Positions 32,728 to 43,573 of a stretch of DNA of 64,000 nucleotides are shown one piece after another. The notes beneath the pieces were generated by a model. The model saw nothing but the letters and a program-made list of their open reading frames with translations. It was not told the origin of the DNA and did not search any database. The stretch spans positions 1,232,501-1,296,500 of the forward strand of contig JAUJYZ010001546.1 in NCBI GenBank assembly GCA_033675265.1. Direction: 5' to 3'. The DNA comes from Actinostola sp. cb2023 (Eukaryota > Cnidaria > Anthozoa > Actiniaria > Actinostolidae). Every line of letters starts with the position of its first letter. Position 1 is the stretch's first letter. The translations under genes and the position numbers were made by a program.

Positions 32728-35700
32728 ATGGCAATCTCATTCGAGAATCGAACTGGATGTGGTAGTCTCTGCAGCTGGAGAAGGATTCGTACTAGACTAC
32801 GCAAAGATTTACTGCTTATTCTAATAATCATCGGAGCAGTCTTGGGATTCATCATTGGAGCCGTGATCAACGCACCCGTGAACGCCGTTAAAGACCCCGA
32901 ATCTAGACAAACGACATTGCTGTTGATCGGCTTCCCAGGCGAGCTTCTCATGAACATGCTACAGATGGTGATTCTACCGTTGATTATAGCTAGTTTAATC
33001 ACAGCACTTGCCGACTTGGACACCACAGCATCAGGGAAGATTGGGAGAAGAGCTTTGCTGTTCTATATGACCACAACACTCTGCGCGTCGATACTGGGGA
33101 TGACACTTGTGGCTATCATACAACCAGGCAAATCTGACAAACCTGTAGGTGAAAAGAGCACATTTACTCCGTACAGGATTGTGGATTCATTTCTCGACCT
33201 GATCAGGTGAAGTGAAGCGTTTAAAAAATCATAATAATAATATTGGGAGACGGGGAAGGTGGTCGAACATTTCGTGTTTGTCTGTCTGTCTGGCGCGTTT
33301 GCAGGAGTTTCCCGCTAAATCTACAGGAACCCCTTTTGAATAAACACAGTAGGACCTGTTATTGTATACAAAGGAAACACGCACTCACGAAAAGTTATCG
33401 AAAAACAATTTAGACTTGTGACTAACTGATTTAATTCTCAGTATCTATTTTTGTAAAAAGCAATGGAGAAAAAGAATACGAATATTTTCACTGTGCTTTT
33501 AACCCGAACCATCATCATTTCAACGTCACATGTTTGAACCATGCACTTTATAAAAGAGTGGGACGGAAATAGTATGGATAAAACCAGGGAGACACCTCCC
33601 TGATAAAACTATGAATGACGCTACTATTGTTTCTACTCAAAGTCAAGTTCAACAGGTTCATTCACAGGGAGCCCAAGCTCATTATCTGTGAAGACCGTTG
33701 TTTAATTTGCATATTTACAGTAAATGTATGTGGCTTTAAAACATCCCTCCGTATTTCAAGATTTTTCGTAAATAATAAAACTTTTTTTTCACTAATGTGT
33801 TGTTCTTACTACTTTCGATGCTGTGACGGCGTTTCAGCGCCGCCTAATGGCGCTGAAACCATTAGGCGGCGCTGAAACGCCGTCACAGCATCGAAAGTAG
33901 TAAGAACAACACATTAGTGAAAAAAAAGTTTTATTATTTACGAAAAATCTTGTAATACGGAGGGATGTTTTAAAGCCACATACATTTACTGTAAATATGC
34001 AAATTATACAACGGTCTTCACAGATAATGAGCTTGGGCTCCCTGTGGTTCATTCATCAGTAAATGCTCTAGAAATAGCGCCATACGTACCATATGGGGTT
34101 TCCGCGCCCGCGTTTTGTTTAAGTTGCGGTTGCAGTCATAGAGGAGATCACTGGTACTCCGTCACTAATTATCGTATCGTGGCTTTTCCACAGGAGTCTT
34201 TTTCCAAAGAATTTGATTGAGGCAACTTTACGTCAGGTACGTCTTTTGTACTTGGACGAACGATCGAGTGATGATGACGGGAAAGACAACAGAAAATAAT
34301 TTTAACTCAACTGATGATGATTATAACAACAGTAACAGCGACAGCAACAATAACAGTATTAACAAAACAACACTGAACAGCAACAACTGCAGGAACAGCA
34401 GCAGCAGTAGTAGCAAAAACAGCAGCAGCAACATCAACAGCAGCAACAACAACAGCAGTAGCAACAACAACAACAGCAGTAGCAACAACAACAACAGCAG
34501 TAACATCAACAACAGCAACAACAACAGCAGTAACAACAACAACAACAGCAGTAACATCAACAACAGCAGCAACAACAACAGCAGTAGCAACAGCAGCAAC
34601 AACAGCAACAACAACAACAGCAGTAGCAACAGCAGCAACAACAACAGCAGTAGCAACAACAGCGACAGCAACAACAGTAGCAACAACAGCAGCAGTAGCA
34701 ACACTTGAACAGCAGCAGCAACAGCAACAACAACAACAGCAGTAGCAACAGCAGCAACAACAACAGCAGTAGCAACAACAGCGACAGCAACAACAGTAGC
34801 AACAACAGCAGCAGTAGCAACACTTGAACAGCAGCAACAACAGCGACAGCAACAACAGTAGCAACAACAGCGACAGCAACAACAGTAGCCTATGTGGTCG
34901 GCTCAGAGGGATTTGGGGAAGGGGAGCCAGGGGGATAGAAACAACAGTCAACAGCAGCAATATAAACGAGCACAACACTAGCTAAAACAACATGAACGAC
35001 AAGAATACCGCCCACAATCACACTTTACAACAATAATAATAATAACAGCTATTCAATAATCTCCACACTATGCTCTCTTCAGCAAAAGACATCTTACCGT
35101 ACTATACCCGCCAAGTACGACCGATATAACACTACGATAATAATAATAACAGCTATTCAATAATCTCCACACTATGCTCTCTTCAGCAAAAGACATCTTA
35201 CCGTACTATACCCGCCAAGTACTAGTACGACCGATATAACACTACGATAATAATAATAACAGCTATTCAATAATCTCCACACTATGCTCCGGCTCTTCAG
35301 CAAAAGACATCTTACCGTACTATAACCGCCAAGTACGACCGATATAACACTACGATAATAATAATAACAGCTATTCAATAATCTCCACACTATGCTCCGG
35401 CTCTTCAGCAAAAGACATCTTACCGTACTAGCTATACCCGCCAAGTACGACCAATATAACACTACGATAATAATAATAACAGCTATTCAATAATCTCCAC
35501 TCTATGTTCTCTTCAGCAAAAGACATCTTACCGTACTATACCCGCCAAGTACGACCGATATAACACTACGATAATAATAATAACAGCTATTCAATAATCT
35601 TCACACTATGCTCTCTTCAGCAAAAGACATCTTACCGTACTAGAGTGCAAACCATATGTCCGTGAAACAGTACTAACTAATTAGTACTAAATAGAACTGA

Positions 35701-38700
35701 TGAAACAATAGAAAACAATAGAAATAACACTATTTAGTTCTATTTAGTAATAGTACTATTTCACGGACATATGGTTTGCACTCTATACCCGCCAAGTACA
35801 ACCAATATAACACTACGAAATAATAATAACAGCTATTCAATAATCTCCACACTATATGCTCTCTTCAGCAAAAGACATCTTACCGTACTATACCCGCCAA
35901 GTACGACCGATATAACACTACGATAATAATAATAACAGCTATTCAATAATCTCCACACTATGCTCCGGCTCGGCTTCAGCAAAAGACATCTTACCGTACT
36001 AGCTATACCCGCCAAGTACGACCAATATAACACTACGATAATAATAATAACAGCTATTCAATAATTTCCACTCTATGTTCTCTTCAGCAAAAGACATCTT
36101 ACCGTACTATACCCGCCAAGTACGACCGATATAACACTACGATAATAATAATAACAGCTATTCAATAATCTCCACTCTATGTTCTCTTCAGCAAAAGACA
36201 TCTTACCGTACTATACCCGCCAAGTACAACCAATATAACACTACGAAATAATAATAACAGCTATTCAATAATCTCCACACTATATGCTCTCTTCAGCAAA
36301 AGACATCTTACCGTACTATACCCGCCAAGTACGACCGATATAACACTACGATAATAATAATAACAGCTATTCAATAATCTCCACACTATGCTCTCTTCAG
36401 CAAAAGACATCTTACCGTACTATACCCGCCAAGTACGACCAATATAACACTACGATAGATGTGTCAACCCTACCAGTCAACGAGACCATCACTATCATCA
36501 GTAATGGCACGCATAACATCACAACTATCAGTCGCCTCGTATACCCAGCATCGAACACTGTTCCTAATGGAACTAGAATGCAATGGGGGATGAATATCCT
36601 CGGCCTGGCATTGTTTTCTATCGTGTTTGGTTTTGTACTAGGAAGGATGGGAGAGAAAGGAAGAGTCATGTGTGAGTTTTTCAGGATTTTGAATGATATT
36701 ATGATGAAGATTGTCAACATCATAATGTGGTAAGTGTTTTGCGTTGCTTGTCCTAAGGGGAAGGGAAGTGTCGGTGTGTCCTTCCTCCTCCTTCCTCCTT
36801 CCTCCTTCCTCCTTCCTCCTCCTTCCTCCTTCCTCCTCCTCCTCCTCCTCCTTCCTCCTTCCTCCTTCCTCCTTCCTCCTTCCTCCTTCCTCCTTCCTCC
36901 CTCCTACTTCCTCCTTCCTCCTTCCTCCCTCCTCCTTCCTCCTTCCTCCTTCCTCCCTCCTCCTTCCTCCTTCCTCCCTCCTCCTTCCTCCTTCCTCCCT
37001 CCTCCTTCCTCCCTCCTCCTTCCTCCCTCCTCCCTCTTCCCTCCTCCCTCCTTCCTCCCTCCTTCCTCCTTCCTCCCTCCTTCCTCCCTCCCTACTTCCT
37101 CCCTCCTTCCTCTTTCCTCCCTCCCTACTTCCTCCTCCACTCCCTCCTTTCTTTCTTTCTTTCTTTCTTCCGGCTTCATTCCTTTCTTCAGTCTTCTTTA
37201 CGCCAGTCACGCAATTGCTCTCCTCATTTTTTTCACATGCAGCAAGAAGTGAAGATTCTCCGGAAAAACGCATACTAAAACAATGGATTTTCGGCCTTTC
37301 ACTAGCCCCCTCGCATGCAGTATCCCCAGCCTCCTAGCAGTATCACTAGCCCCCTCGCATGCAGTATCCCCAGCCTCCTAGCAGTATCACTAGCCCCCTC
37401 GCATGCAGTATCCCCAGCCTCCTCAGTAGCAGTATCACTAACCCCCTAGCACTAGTATCACTAGCCCCCTCGCATGCAGTATCCCTAGCCTCCTAGCAGT
37501 ATCACTAGCCCCCTCGCATGCAGTATCCCCAGCCTCCTCAGTAGCAGTATCACTAACCCCCTAGCACTAGTATCACTAGCCCCCTCGCATGCAGTATCCC
37601 TAGCCTCCTAGCAGTATCACTAGCCCCCTAGCAGTATCCCTAGCATCCTAGCAGTATCACTAGACCCCTAGCAGTATCCCTAGCATCCTAGCAGTATCAC
37701 TAGCCCCCTAGCAGTATCACTAGCCCCCTAGCAGTATCACTAGCCCCCTAGCAGTATCCCTAGTCCCCTAGCAGTATCACTAGGCCCCTAGCAGTATCAC
37801 TAGCCCCTAGCAGTATCACTAGGCCCCTAGCAGTATCACTAGCATCCTAGCAGTATCACTAGCCCCCTCGCATGCAGTATCCCTAGCCTCCTAGCAGTAT
37901 CACTAGCCCCTCGCATGCAGTATGTGACAAGAGTACGAAATGCAAGCTGACTCGATATTCGGTTTAAGTCTCCTCTCTTTTCGATTGGCCACAGTAACCC
38001 ATGAGGTGGGGGGTTGCTAATTGCTAACCATGGGGGGGGGGGGGGGGGGTTGCCAGTTATAATGGTTGTAAATCCATTTTGATATATCTATCTATTAATG
38101 ATTTGTAGGTACGCACCTATCGGTATCTGTAGTCTGATTGCTACGAGGGTGGCCGACATGGAGGATATACCAGCAGCCGTCAGTATGTTAGCAATGTTTA
38201 TCGTGACAGTGCTTACTGGTCTTCTGATACACGCGGTGATAGTACTCCCATTAATATTCTTTATCGTGACGAGGAAAAACCCGTACAGGTTCATAGCGGG
38301 AATGAGGGACGCTTTAGTCACCGCCTTTGGAATCAGTTCGAGGTATATATATACCACCAATTAACAAAATAGAGTCGTTTTCGTGAGAAAGTTACGATAC
38401 CGTGCCGTATTGAAAATATTACTATTAGAATACTATTAGTGATTTGATTCCGTGGTTATTAAATAAAGTTATTGATTTATTGATTGCTAATTGAAGAGTT
38501 TGAATGGATGAAATGCATCTGAACGCTTTTTGATTGGTTCAGAAAGGAAGCCATTTGGGTGTCACGGTACCGTAGGTTTTCCACTCGTACGAAAACGACT
38601 CTAAGAACAATGCAGAGTAACAGAAACAAAACAATTCAGTAAATATATAATATAGTATTTATTTATTTATTTATTTAGTAAATAATAATCTATTGATGTA

Positions 38701-40892
38701 GCGGTGCATCTACTAGCTGGCCGAAGAATATGAATATAAATATATGATGATGATGTGTGATCACTTTGTTGGTGATGATGACGATGATGAGTGGATATCG
38801 ATTGTTGTGGTAATTATGTTGTATAAGGTGTTGATAATATGATCGATGATTCTGAAGAGTTTGATGATGCTTCTGCTGTTGATCAGATATTGATACTGAG
38901 ATGATGATGGCGATGTCACTGATCATAATGATACCGATGATGATAAAAAGCATCCACTAAGGGTGCGTTCGATTGACCTTATTCCGGAATAGGAATAATT
39001 CCAGATTCTGGGGCAGACGGATGACGTCATTATTCCGGAATATTCCAAGCATTCTGCTATGATGAGCAGAATGTTTGGAATATATTCCGCTTATTCAGGA
39101 ATCGGAACAGACTCAATTGAACGGACATTCCGTATTATTCCAAGTATTCCTATCGCATCCTAAATCAGCGTGGATTTCGGTGAAGAGAAAAGGCTTGGAG
39201 CAAGGATACTAAGCCGGGGATAGAGTAGACTGGGATGGGGGTAGAGGGGGAGGGGTAGAGGGGATGGGGGTAGAGGGGATGGGGAAAGAGGGGGATGGGG
39301 CTAGAGGGGATGGGGAAAGAGGGGGATGGGGGTAGAGGGGATGGGGAAAGAGGGGGATGGGGCTAGAGGGGATGGGGCTAGAGGGGATGGGGCTAGAGGG
39401 GAAGGGGAGTAGAGGGCGCACCGTCCGCCCCCTAGGAGACCAACTGAAGGGGCACGCAGTAACTTTTTAAATATTTTCTTAGTTCTGCAACTCTACCTAC
39501 GACCATTCGCTGTCTTGAAGAAAACAACAAAGTCGACGAACGAATCAGTAAATTCGTGCTTCCTCTTGGTGCCACCGTCAACATGGACGGGGGGGCCTTG
39601 TACGAGGCGATATCCGCCATCTTTATTGCACAACTCAGCAACATCGCCTTGTCACCTGCGATGTTCGTGGCCACGTGGTACGCCACAGACAACTCTCTTT
39701 AATTCTTCCTTAATTCCGTACCTTATTGTTGTCGTTCGACCCTTTCAATCTTTCTTTCTTTCCTTCCTCCCTCTCTTCCTTCTTTCTATCTATCCATCTC
39801 TTCCATTCATTCATTCTTCCTCCCTATTATCTAGCTCACCTCCCTTTTCTTCCTCTTTCTTCCTTCTTTCTATGTCCATCCATCTCATTCATTCATTCAT
39901 CCTTCCTCCCTAATATAGTAGCCCCTCCCTTTCTCCTTCCCTTCTTTCCATTTCTCCCATGTGTACATGTCGGGGTTTTTTCTAACCTTGTTAACCAACG
40001 TTTCATACAAATTCCAGTGTCACTGCGACCGCTGTATCCATTGGAGCAGCAGGGATTCCGTCGGCAGGGTCTGTAACCACAATCATCGTACTGCAAGCGG
40101 TCAATCTCCCATTGGAAAACATTGGTCTGCTGATGGCCGTCGATTGGTTTCTGTAAGTACGACTGTACAGATAGACAGACAAATAGGCAAGATAGGCAGG
40201 CAGTCCATCTGCCTGCCTATCTAGCTGCCTGTTTGTCTACCTAGCATCCTCGGAAACCCAGGGGCTGTAGGGGGAGGGGGGAGGGAAGGGGAAAAGGAAG
40301 GGGAGAGGCCGGGGGAAAGGAAAGGGGAAGGCCTGTCTACCTGTCTGTCTACCTGTCTGTCTGTCTGCCTCTCTACCTGTCTGTCTACTTGTCTTTCTGT
40401 CTGCCTGTTTGTCTACCTGTCTGTGTCTAATTGTCTGTGTACTTGTCTGTGTACCTGTCTGTCTGTGTATCTGCCTACTTGTCTGTCTGCTTGTTCATTC
40501 ATTCATTCTATCTGCCTGTCTGTATGTCTGCCTGTCTGTCTGTATGTCTGTCTATCTGCCTGTCTATGCGCCAGTCTATCTGCCTGTCTGCCAAAGAGAG
40601 AAGTACTTTATTTATACGTTTTTGGACGAAGGACAGGCAGATGGACAAACAGACAGACATATAGCGATTAGTTGTCCGTCTATTGATTCACACGTTCATT
40701 TCTAGGGACCGTTTTCGTACGACTGTCAACGTTCTTGGCGATTCTATCGGTGCTGGTCTCATCGAGCATCTATCACGACATGACTTGGCTCTGGTAGACT
40801 ATGAAGCAACTAATCAGCAGCCTGACGATAAAAATCCGAATGACTATCGAAACACTCACATCAGCGACAACATTGTCATGACAACCATCTAA
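32728..40892 (+). CDS. Excitatory amino acid transporter, SLC1 family, gene A (seven coding exons)
   Basis: A Na+-coupled, plasma-membrane acidic amino acid transporter of 533 residues. Exons: 32728-33206, 34194-34236, 36401-36729, 38109-38342, 39483-39677, 40018-40152, 40706-40892. All junctions keep frame and have GT/AG ends. Family hallmarks are TM1 ([17 protein letters not shown]), the HP1 serine loop ISSSSATLP (359-367; one Ser is split across exons 4/5), NMDG (395-398), AGIP in HP2, and [12 protein letters not shown], with Arg476 at the position that selects acidic substrates over neutral ones. The loop between TM3 and TM4 has four N-glycosylation sequons (190, 201, 209, 213). The C-terminus ends TTI, a possible class I PDZ ligand. 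Position 399 is Gly instead of the family's Thr (NMDGT). Exon 3's acceptor lies in the last unit of a 12-copy repeat. Paralogue B faces it tail to tail. Confidence 0.92.
33663..34046. repeat. Near-perfect 384-bp palindrome in SLC1-A intron 1
   Basis: Arms of 188 bp (33663-33850 and 33859-34046) with an 8-nt loop and only about two mismatches seen. The tip is GGCGTTTCAGCGCCGCC then TAATGG. No ORF of note. The outer end CACAGGGAGCCCAAG recalls the ACAGGAAGCCC repeats elsewhere in the window. Confidence 0.85.
34317..34889. repeat. CAG/CAA/AAC trinucleotide repeat in SLC1-A intron 2
   Basis: About 570 bp of impure AAC/AGC/AGT triplets, with a ~100-bp block duplicated (around 34640-34700 and 34765-34825). 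Reading frames through it give only Asn/Ser or Leu/Cys/Val runs and are not genes. Confidence 0.9.
35031..36455 (+). repeat. 12-copy minisatellite spanning the SLC1-A intron 2/exon 3 boundary
   Basis: Units of 104-114 bp each contain an ATAATAATAACAGC start, a CTCTTCAG splice acceptor and the first ~54 nt of exon 3 ([12 protein letters not shown], then D[QR]YNTT). Exon starts equivalent to the real one fall at 35083, 35187, 35301, 35409, 35517, 35621, 35869, 35980, 36088, 36192, 36297 and 36401. Only the last continues into the real exon (GATGTGTCAACC). In every earlier copy the frame runs into ATA repeats and stops at TAA about 27 codons in. One copy is split by a MITE. Confidence 0.9.
35643..35783. 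mobile_element. TA-flanked MITE, GAGTGCAAAC family, copy 2, inside the splice-acceptor array
   Basis: GAGTGCAAACCATATGTCCG and its complement end the element; TA is duplicated at 35641-35642 and 35784-35785. The unoccupied site (CGTACTATACCCGCC) is visible in sister units, which proves the 141-bp insertion and the TA duplication. Confidence 0.9.
36401..36729 (+). CDS. SLC1-A exon 3 (part of the gene at 32728-40892)
   Basis: The exon starts in phase 0 after CTCTTCAG, reads [20 protein letters not shown] and ends VNIIMW at TG|GTAAGT. The exon length, 329 nt, equals that of exon 3 in gene B. Its first 54 nt have been co-amplified with the intron end. Listed separately because its boundary decides how the repeat array is interpreted. 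Confidence 0.85.
36775..37165. repeat. TCC/TTCC polypyrimidine tract in SLC1-A intron 3
   Basis: About 390 bp of TTCCTCC and CCTCCT repeats on the plus strand, ending in (TTTC)n. Ser/Pro-rich and Arg/Glu/Gly-rich frames through it are artefacts. Confidence 0.95.
37299..37922. repeat. AGCAGTATCACTAGCCCC minisatellite in SLC1-A intron 3
   Basis: About 620 bp built from 18- to 37-bp units combining CAGTATCACTAGCCCCCT, CGCATGCAGTATCCC and CAGCCTCCTAG, with higher-order duplication (two near-identical ~110-bp blocks from 37390 and 37510). Confidence 0.9.
38034..38050. repeat. Poly(G) run
   Basis: A run of 17 G residues in SLC1-A intron 3. Confidence 0.8.
38372..38601. mobile_element. GAGTCGTTTTC-family MITE, copy 3
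   Basis: GAGTCGTTTTCGTGAG and TACGAAAACGACTC are inverted ends, flanked by TA on both sides (38370-38371, 38602-38603). It is 230 bp long, in SLC1-A intron 4, 29 bp after the exon 4 donor. Confidence 0.8.
38958..39135. mobile_element. Possible hAT-like MITE with GGGTGCGTTCGATTGACC end
   Basis: The left end GGGTGCGTTCGATTGACC resembles termini common in hAT-type MITEs. ATTCCGGAATA and TTCCAAGCATTCTG segments recur inverted inside. The right end is not clear. Confidence 0.4.
39216..39415. repeat. GATGGGGNTAGAGGG minisatellite in SLC1-A intron 4
   Basis: About 200 bp of 14-17 bp units (GGGGATGGGGCTAGAGG and GGGGATGGGGAAAGAGG). Confidence 0.9.
40317..40600. repeat. CTGTCTGTCTRCC tetranucleotide repeat in SLC1-A intron 6
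   Basis: CTGT/CTAC/CTGC-rich low-complexity sequence. The Cys/Leu/Val frames through it are artefacts. Confidence 0.9.
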
Positions 40893-41084
40893 ACAACGCT
40901 GTGTTTTGCTACAAGTACTAATTGGCATGCACATTGTTTGTAAATCCCTCAAATCATTGCTCACAATATAACATACAACGTTCGTCAACGTCAATATCAA
41001 ATGTGCGCAATGTTCCATTACATGTGCGTATCGCATGAAGATTGAATCAATATGCACTCTCTGCGGGCGCGTCTTGCGGGACGC

Positions 41085-41245
41085 ACACAGGAAGCCCAAC
41101 ATAGGACGTTACACAGCACAGGGAGCCCGACATAATACGTATTGCGCGCGCGCGCTCTGCCACAGGAAACCCGACCAAAAAAAGGCGCAAATATCATTTT
41201 ATTTTTTAAAATTATTTAGTAGCCTCAAAAGCAATGGTTGGGCCT
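41085..41245. repeat. ACAGGAAGCCC-family repeat, copy 2
   Basis: ACACAGGAAGCCCAAC, then TAATACGTATTGCGCGCGCG, CCACAGGAAACCCGACC and GCCTCAAAAGCAATGGTTGG: the same order as at 18530-18640. Confidence 0.6.
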
Positions 41246-41345
41246 GTGATTGAATCGGTTTCCAAACACTATTTTTATCGATATAAAATGACATTGATGT
41301 TATTTCGATATTTAAATATCAAAGTACGTTTTCCGTGTTTACATA

Positions 41346-41475
41346 GCCTGATGCAACACCAGTGAGAGTTTGGGAGAAGTCGAGAGCTGATGCTTAAAAC
41401 CGAGCCACAGGCGAGGTGTTACACAGAGCTCGAGACTTCTCCCAAACCCCCCGAGTGTTTGCATCAGGCTATGCA
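41346..41475. mobile_element. Foldback with TAGCCTGATGCAA ends
   Basis: TAGCCTGATGCAACACCAGTGAGAG and GAGTGTTTGCATCAGGCTA are inverted; inside, GTTTGGGAGAAGTC pairs with GACTTCTCCCAAAC. Confidence 0.65.
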
Positions 41476-41547
41476 CACACAGAAAAACGTTTTATATTTC
41501 TTTTATAAAATAAACACAACTGTGACGTCATTACCCGTGTTTGCATA

Positions 41548-41695
41548 GAGCAAATTTCGTATGACTGTGAACTGAAAACCACGGCGCACGGCACGGCACG
41601 ATCACGGCACGAATTCTTTCGAAATCCTAAATCATCACGGTCACGCCACCGCACGTCCGTGCAGTAAGTTTTTCACAGTCATACGAAATCTGCTC
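41548..41695. mobile_element. TA-flanked MITE with GAGCARATTTCGTATGACTG ends, nested
   Basis: GAGCAAATTTCGTATGACTG and CAGTCATACGAAATCTGCTC are inverted and flanked by TA (41546-41547, 41696-41697). Outside it, TTACCCGTGTTTGCA and its complement form the broken arms of an older element. A short deletion derivative is at 63776-63835. Confidence 0.75.
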
Positions 41696-42066
41696 TAGCC
41701 TGATGCAAACACGGGTAACAGCCAATCAGATCACAGAGATACCTGAATGTATTTTATAATAAGAAATATTGCATGACATGCATGGTCAACAGCAGCACCA
41801 ACGACAGGGGGGACTCCCATTTAAAGAGTGGTCACTAAAAGACACCAGAATCTCGTGCATGGGCGTGGCAACACATAATGTAATATTTTCAGAATTGCTT
41901 TTGTTAATTATTTCACTGCACGTTTTAAAATATAGTTGTAATAATGTAGTTAGTTAGAATTATTAGTTTGTTACTAAACTGGGGTTAAATCTATTGGAAT
42001 TCGTTGACCATACCATTCTTAAAGAATAAATGGTGTTAATAATATTGTAATTTCGTCTTCAGTTGG

Positions 42067-42580
42067 TTACAGAACTGCGCAACTAAGTACAATAGATCTA
42101 GAGAACGATCGAAGGCCGGTGCAAACACTTGCAACATCGTTGGCTAACAGCACAACCAACATCGTTGGGCCCAACATGTTGAGAGTCATTTGCACACTCC
42201 GATGGGTGTCATTGGGCCAACAAGTCCTAACGTATGTTTACAGAACTGCGCAACTAAGTACAATAGATCTAGAGAACGATCGAAGGCCGGTGCAAACACT
42301 TGCAACATCGTTGGCTAACAGCACAACCAACATTGTTGGGCCCAACATGTTGAGAGTCATTTGCACACTCCGATGGGTGTCATTGGGCCAACAAGTCCTA
42401 ACGTATGTTTACAGAACTGCGCAACTAAGTACAATAGATCTAGAGAACGATCGAAGGCCGGTGCAAACACTTGCAACATCGTTGGCTAACAGCAGCAACC
42501 AACATTGTTGGGCCCAACATGTTGAGAGTCATTTGCACACTCCGATGGGTGTCATTGGGCCAACAAGTCCCAATATTTCT
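42067..42580. repeat. 171-bp tandem repeat, three units
   Basis: Units start at 42067, 42238 and 42409 (TTACAGAACTGCGCAACTAA). They are nearly identical, and 171 is a multiple of 3, which creates a long open frame (42119-42802). Shorter diverged derivatives (GGGTGTCATTGGGCCAACAA) continue to about 42800. Confidence 0.9.
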
Positions 42581-43532
42581 TTTGTTTTGTTTATCATTGA
42601 AGAACTACCACCAACAACTACCAACAATGGTGGGTGTTCTTGGGAGTCATTTGCAAACTCTGATGGGTGTCAATGGGCCAACAAGTCCCAATATTTCTTT
42701 TGTTTTGTTATCATTGAAGAACTAGCACCAACTACCAACGGTGGGTGCTCTTGGGAGTCGTTTGCAAACTCTGATGGGTGTCATTGGGCCAACAAGTCCT
42801 AACGTATATTTTGTTTTGTTATTATTTTTTGTTTTTGTTTTTTTTGTTTTTGTTTTGTTATCATTGAAGAATAACTTGGCCCAGCAATATTGGATACGTT
42901 TACAGACTACCACCAACAAAGTTGCAAGGGTATTCAGTGTTGGAAGCTAGAGTTTGCACGTAGCTTGAGAGAGAGAGCGTGGCGTAACAAGTGTAACCAC
43001 CAAGGGTTGCATCTCGTAACTATGCATGGACAGAGTAAAGAATCGAGGTCTTACAACTACAGAATATCACTCACTGTCAAAACACATTTGCATTGTTTTA
43101 TTTCACACATGCTTTCAATACAAGAATACAAGAATACAAACCCAACACAGACATCCCCTTAGCCCTGGTTCTTTTAAAAAGCTCTCGTTCCTTGGAGTCG
43201 TCTTCGCCTCCGTATAAAAGACACAAGGCAAGTTATGGCGCGTCACTGACTGCAGGTCCTTAAACAGCGAGGTCGCTCGCAACACACGAGGGGACGGACG
43301 TAAGCCAGGGACATCGCCCTGCTACCCGCAGTACGTCCTTTCGTGCGTGAGCTTGACTACAAAAAATATCACACCCACGTATATGCTACACCCATGTTAA
43401 ACTATGCTCAAGTGAAAGGTCGTCATTCCTTTGAGACAAATGCACTTTGTTCTATCGATATTCTTGTTGTTTGAAGTAAAGATCCTGATAACGGTTGAAA
43501 ACGCTATCGTTAGGATAGATTCTTATGGGTCT

Positions 43533-43573
<41 letters not shown>
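43533..43573. repeat. Poly(G) tract of 41 residues
   Basis: An uninterrupted run of 41 G residues after TCT. It could form G-quadruplexes and is a difficult site for sequencing. Confidence 0.85.

Noticed and set aside
34217..34978. Asn/Ser-rich frame on the plus strand and Leu/Cys/Val-rich frames on the minus strand
   Set aside because: They are translations of the CAG/CAA trinucleotide tract in an SLC1-A intron, with no other coding evidence.
36638..37337. Long Ser/Pro-Leu and Arg/Glu/Gly frames
   Set aside because: They come from the TCC polypyrimidine repeat in SLC1-A intron 3.
38330..38345. Apparent Arg in the HP1 serine loop of SLC1-A (SSR) and of SLC1-B (DSR)
   Set aside because: The Arg codon results from reading through the donor. 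After splicing, AG joins T to give Ser, restoring SSSS and DSSS.
42119..42802. 227-codon open frame as a candidate gene
   Set aside because: It arises from the 171-bp tandem repeat and has no recognisable domain or splice context.
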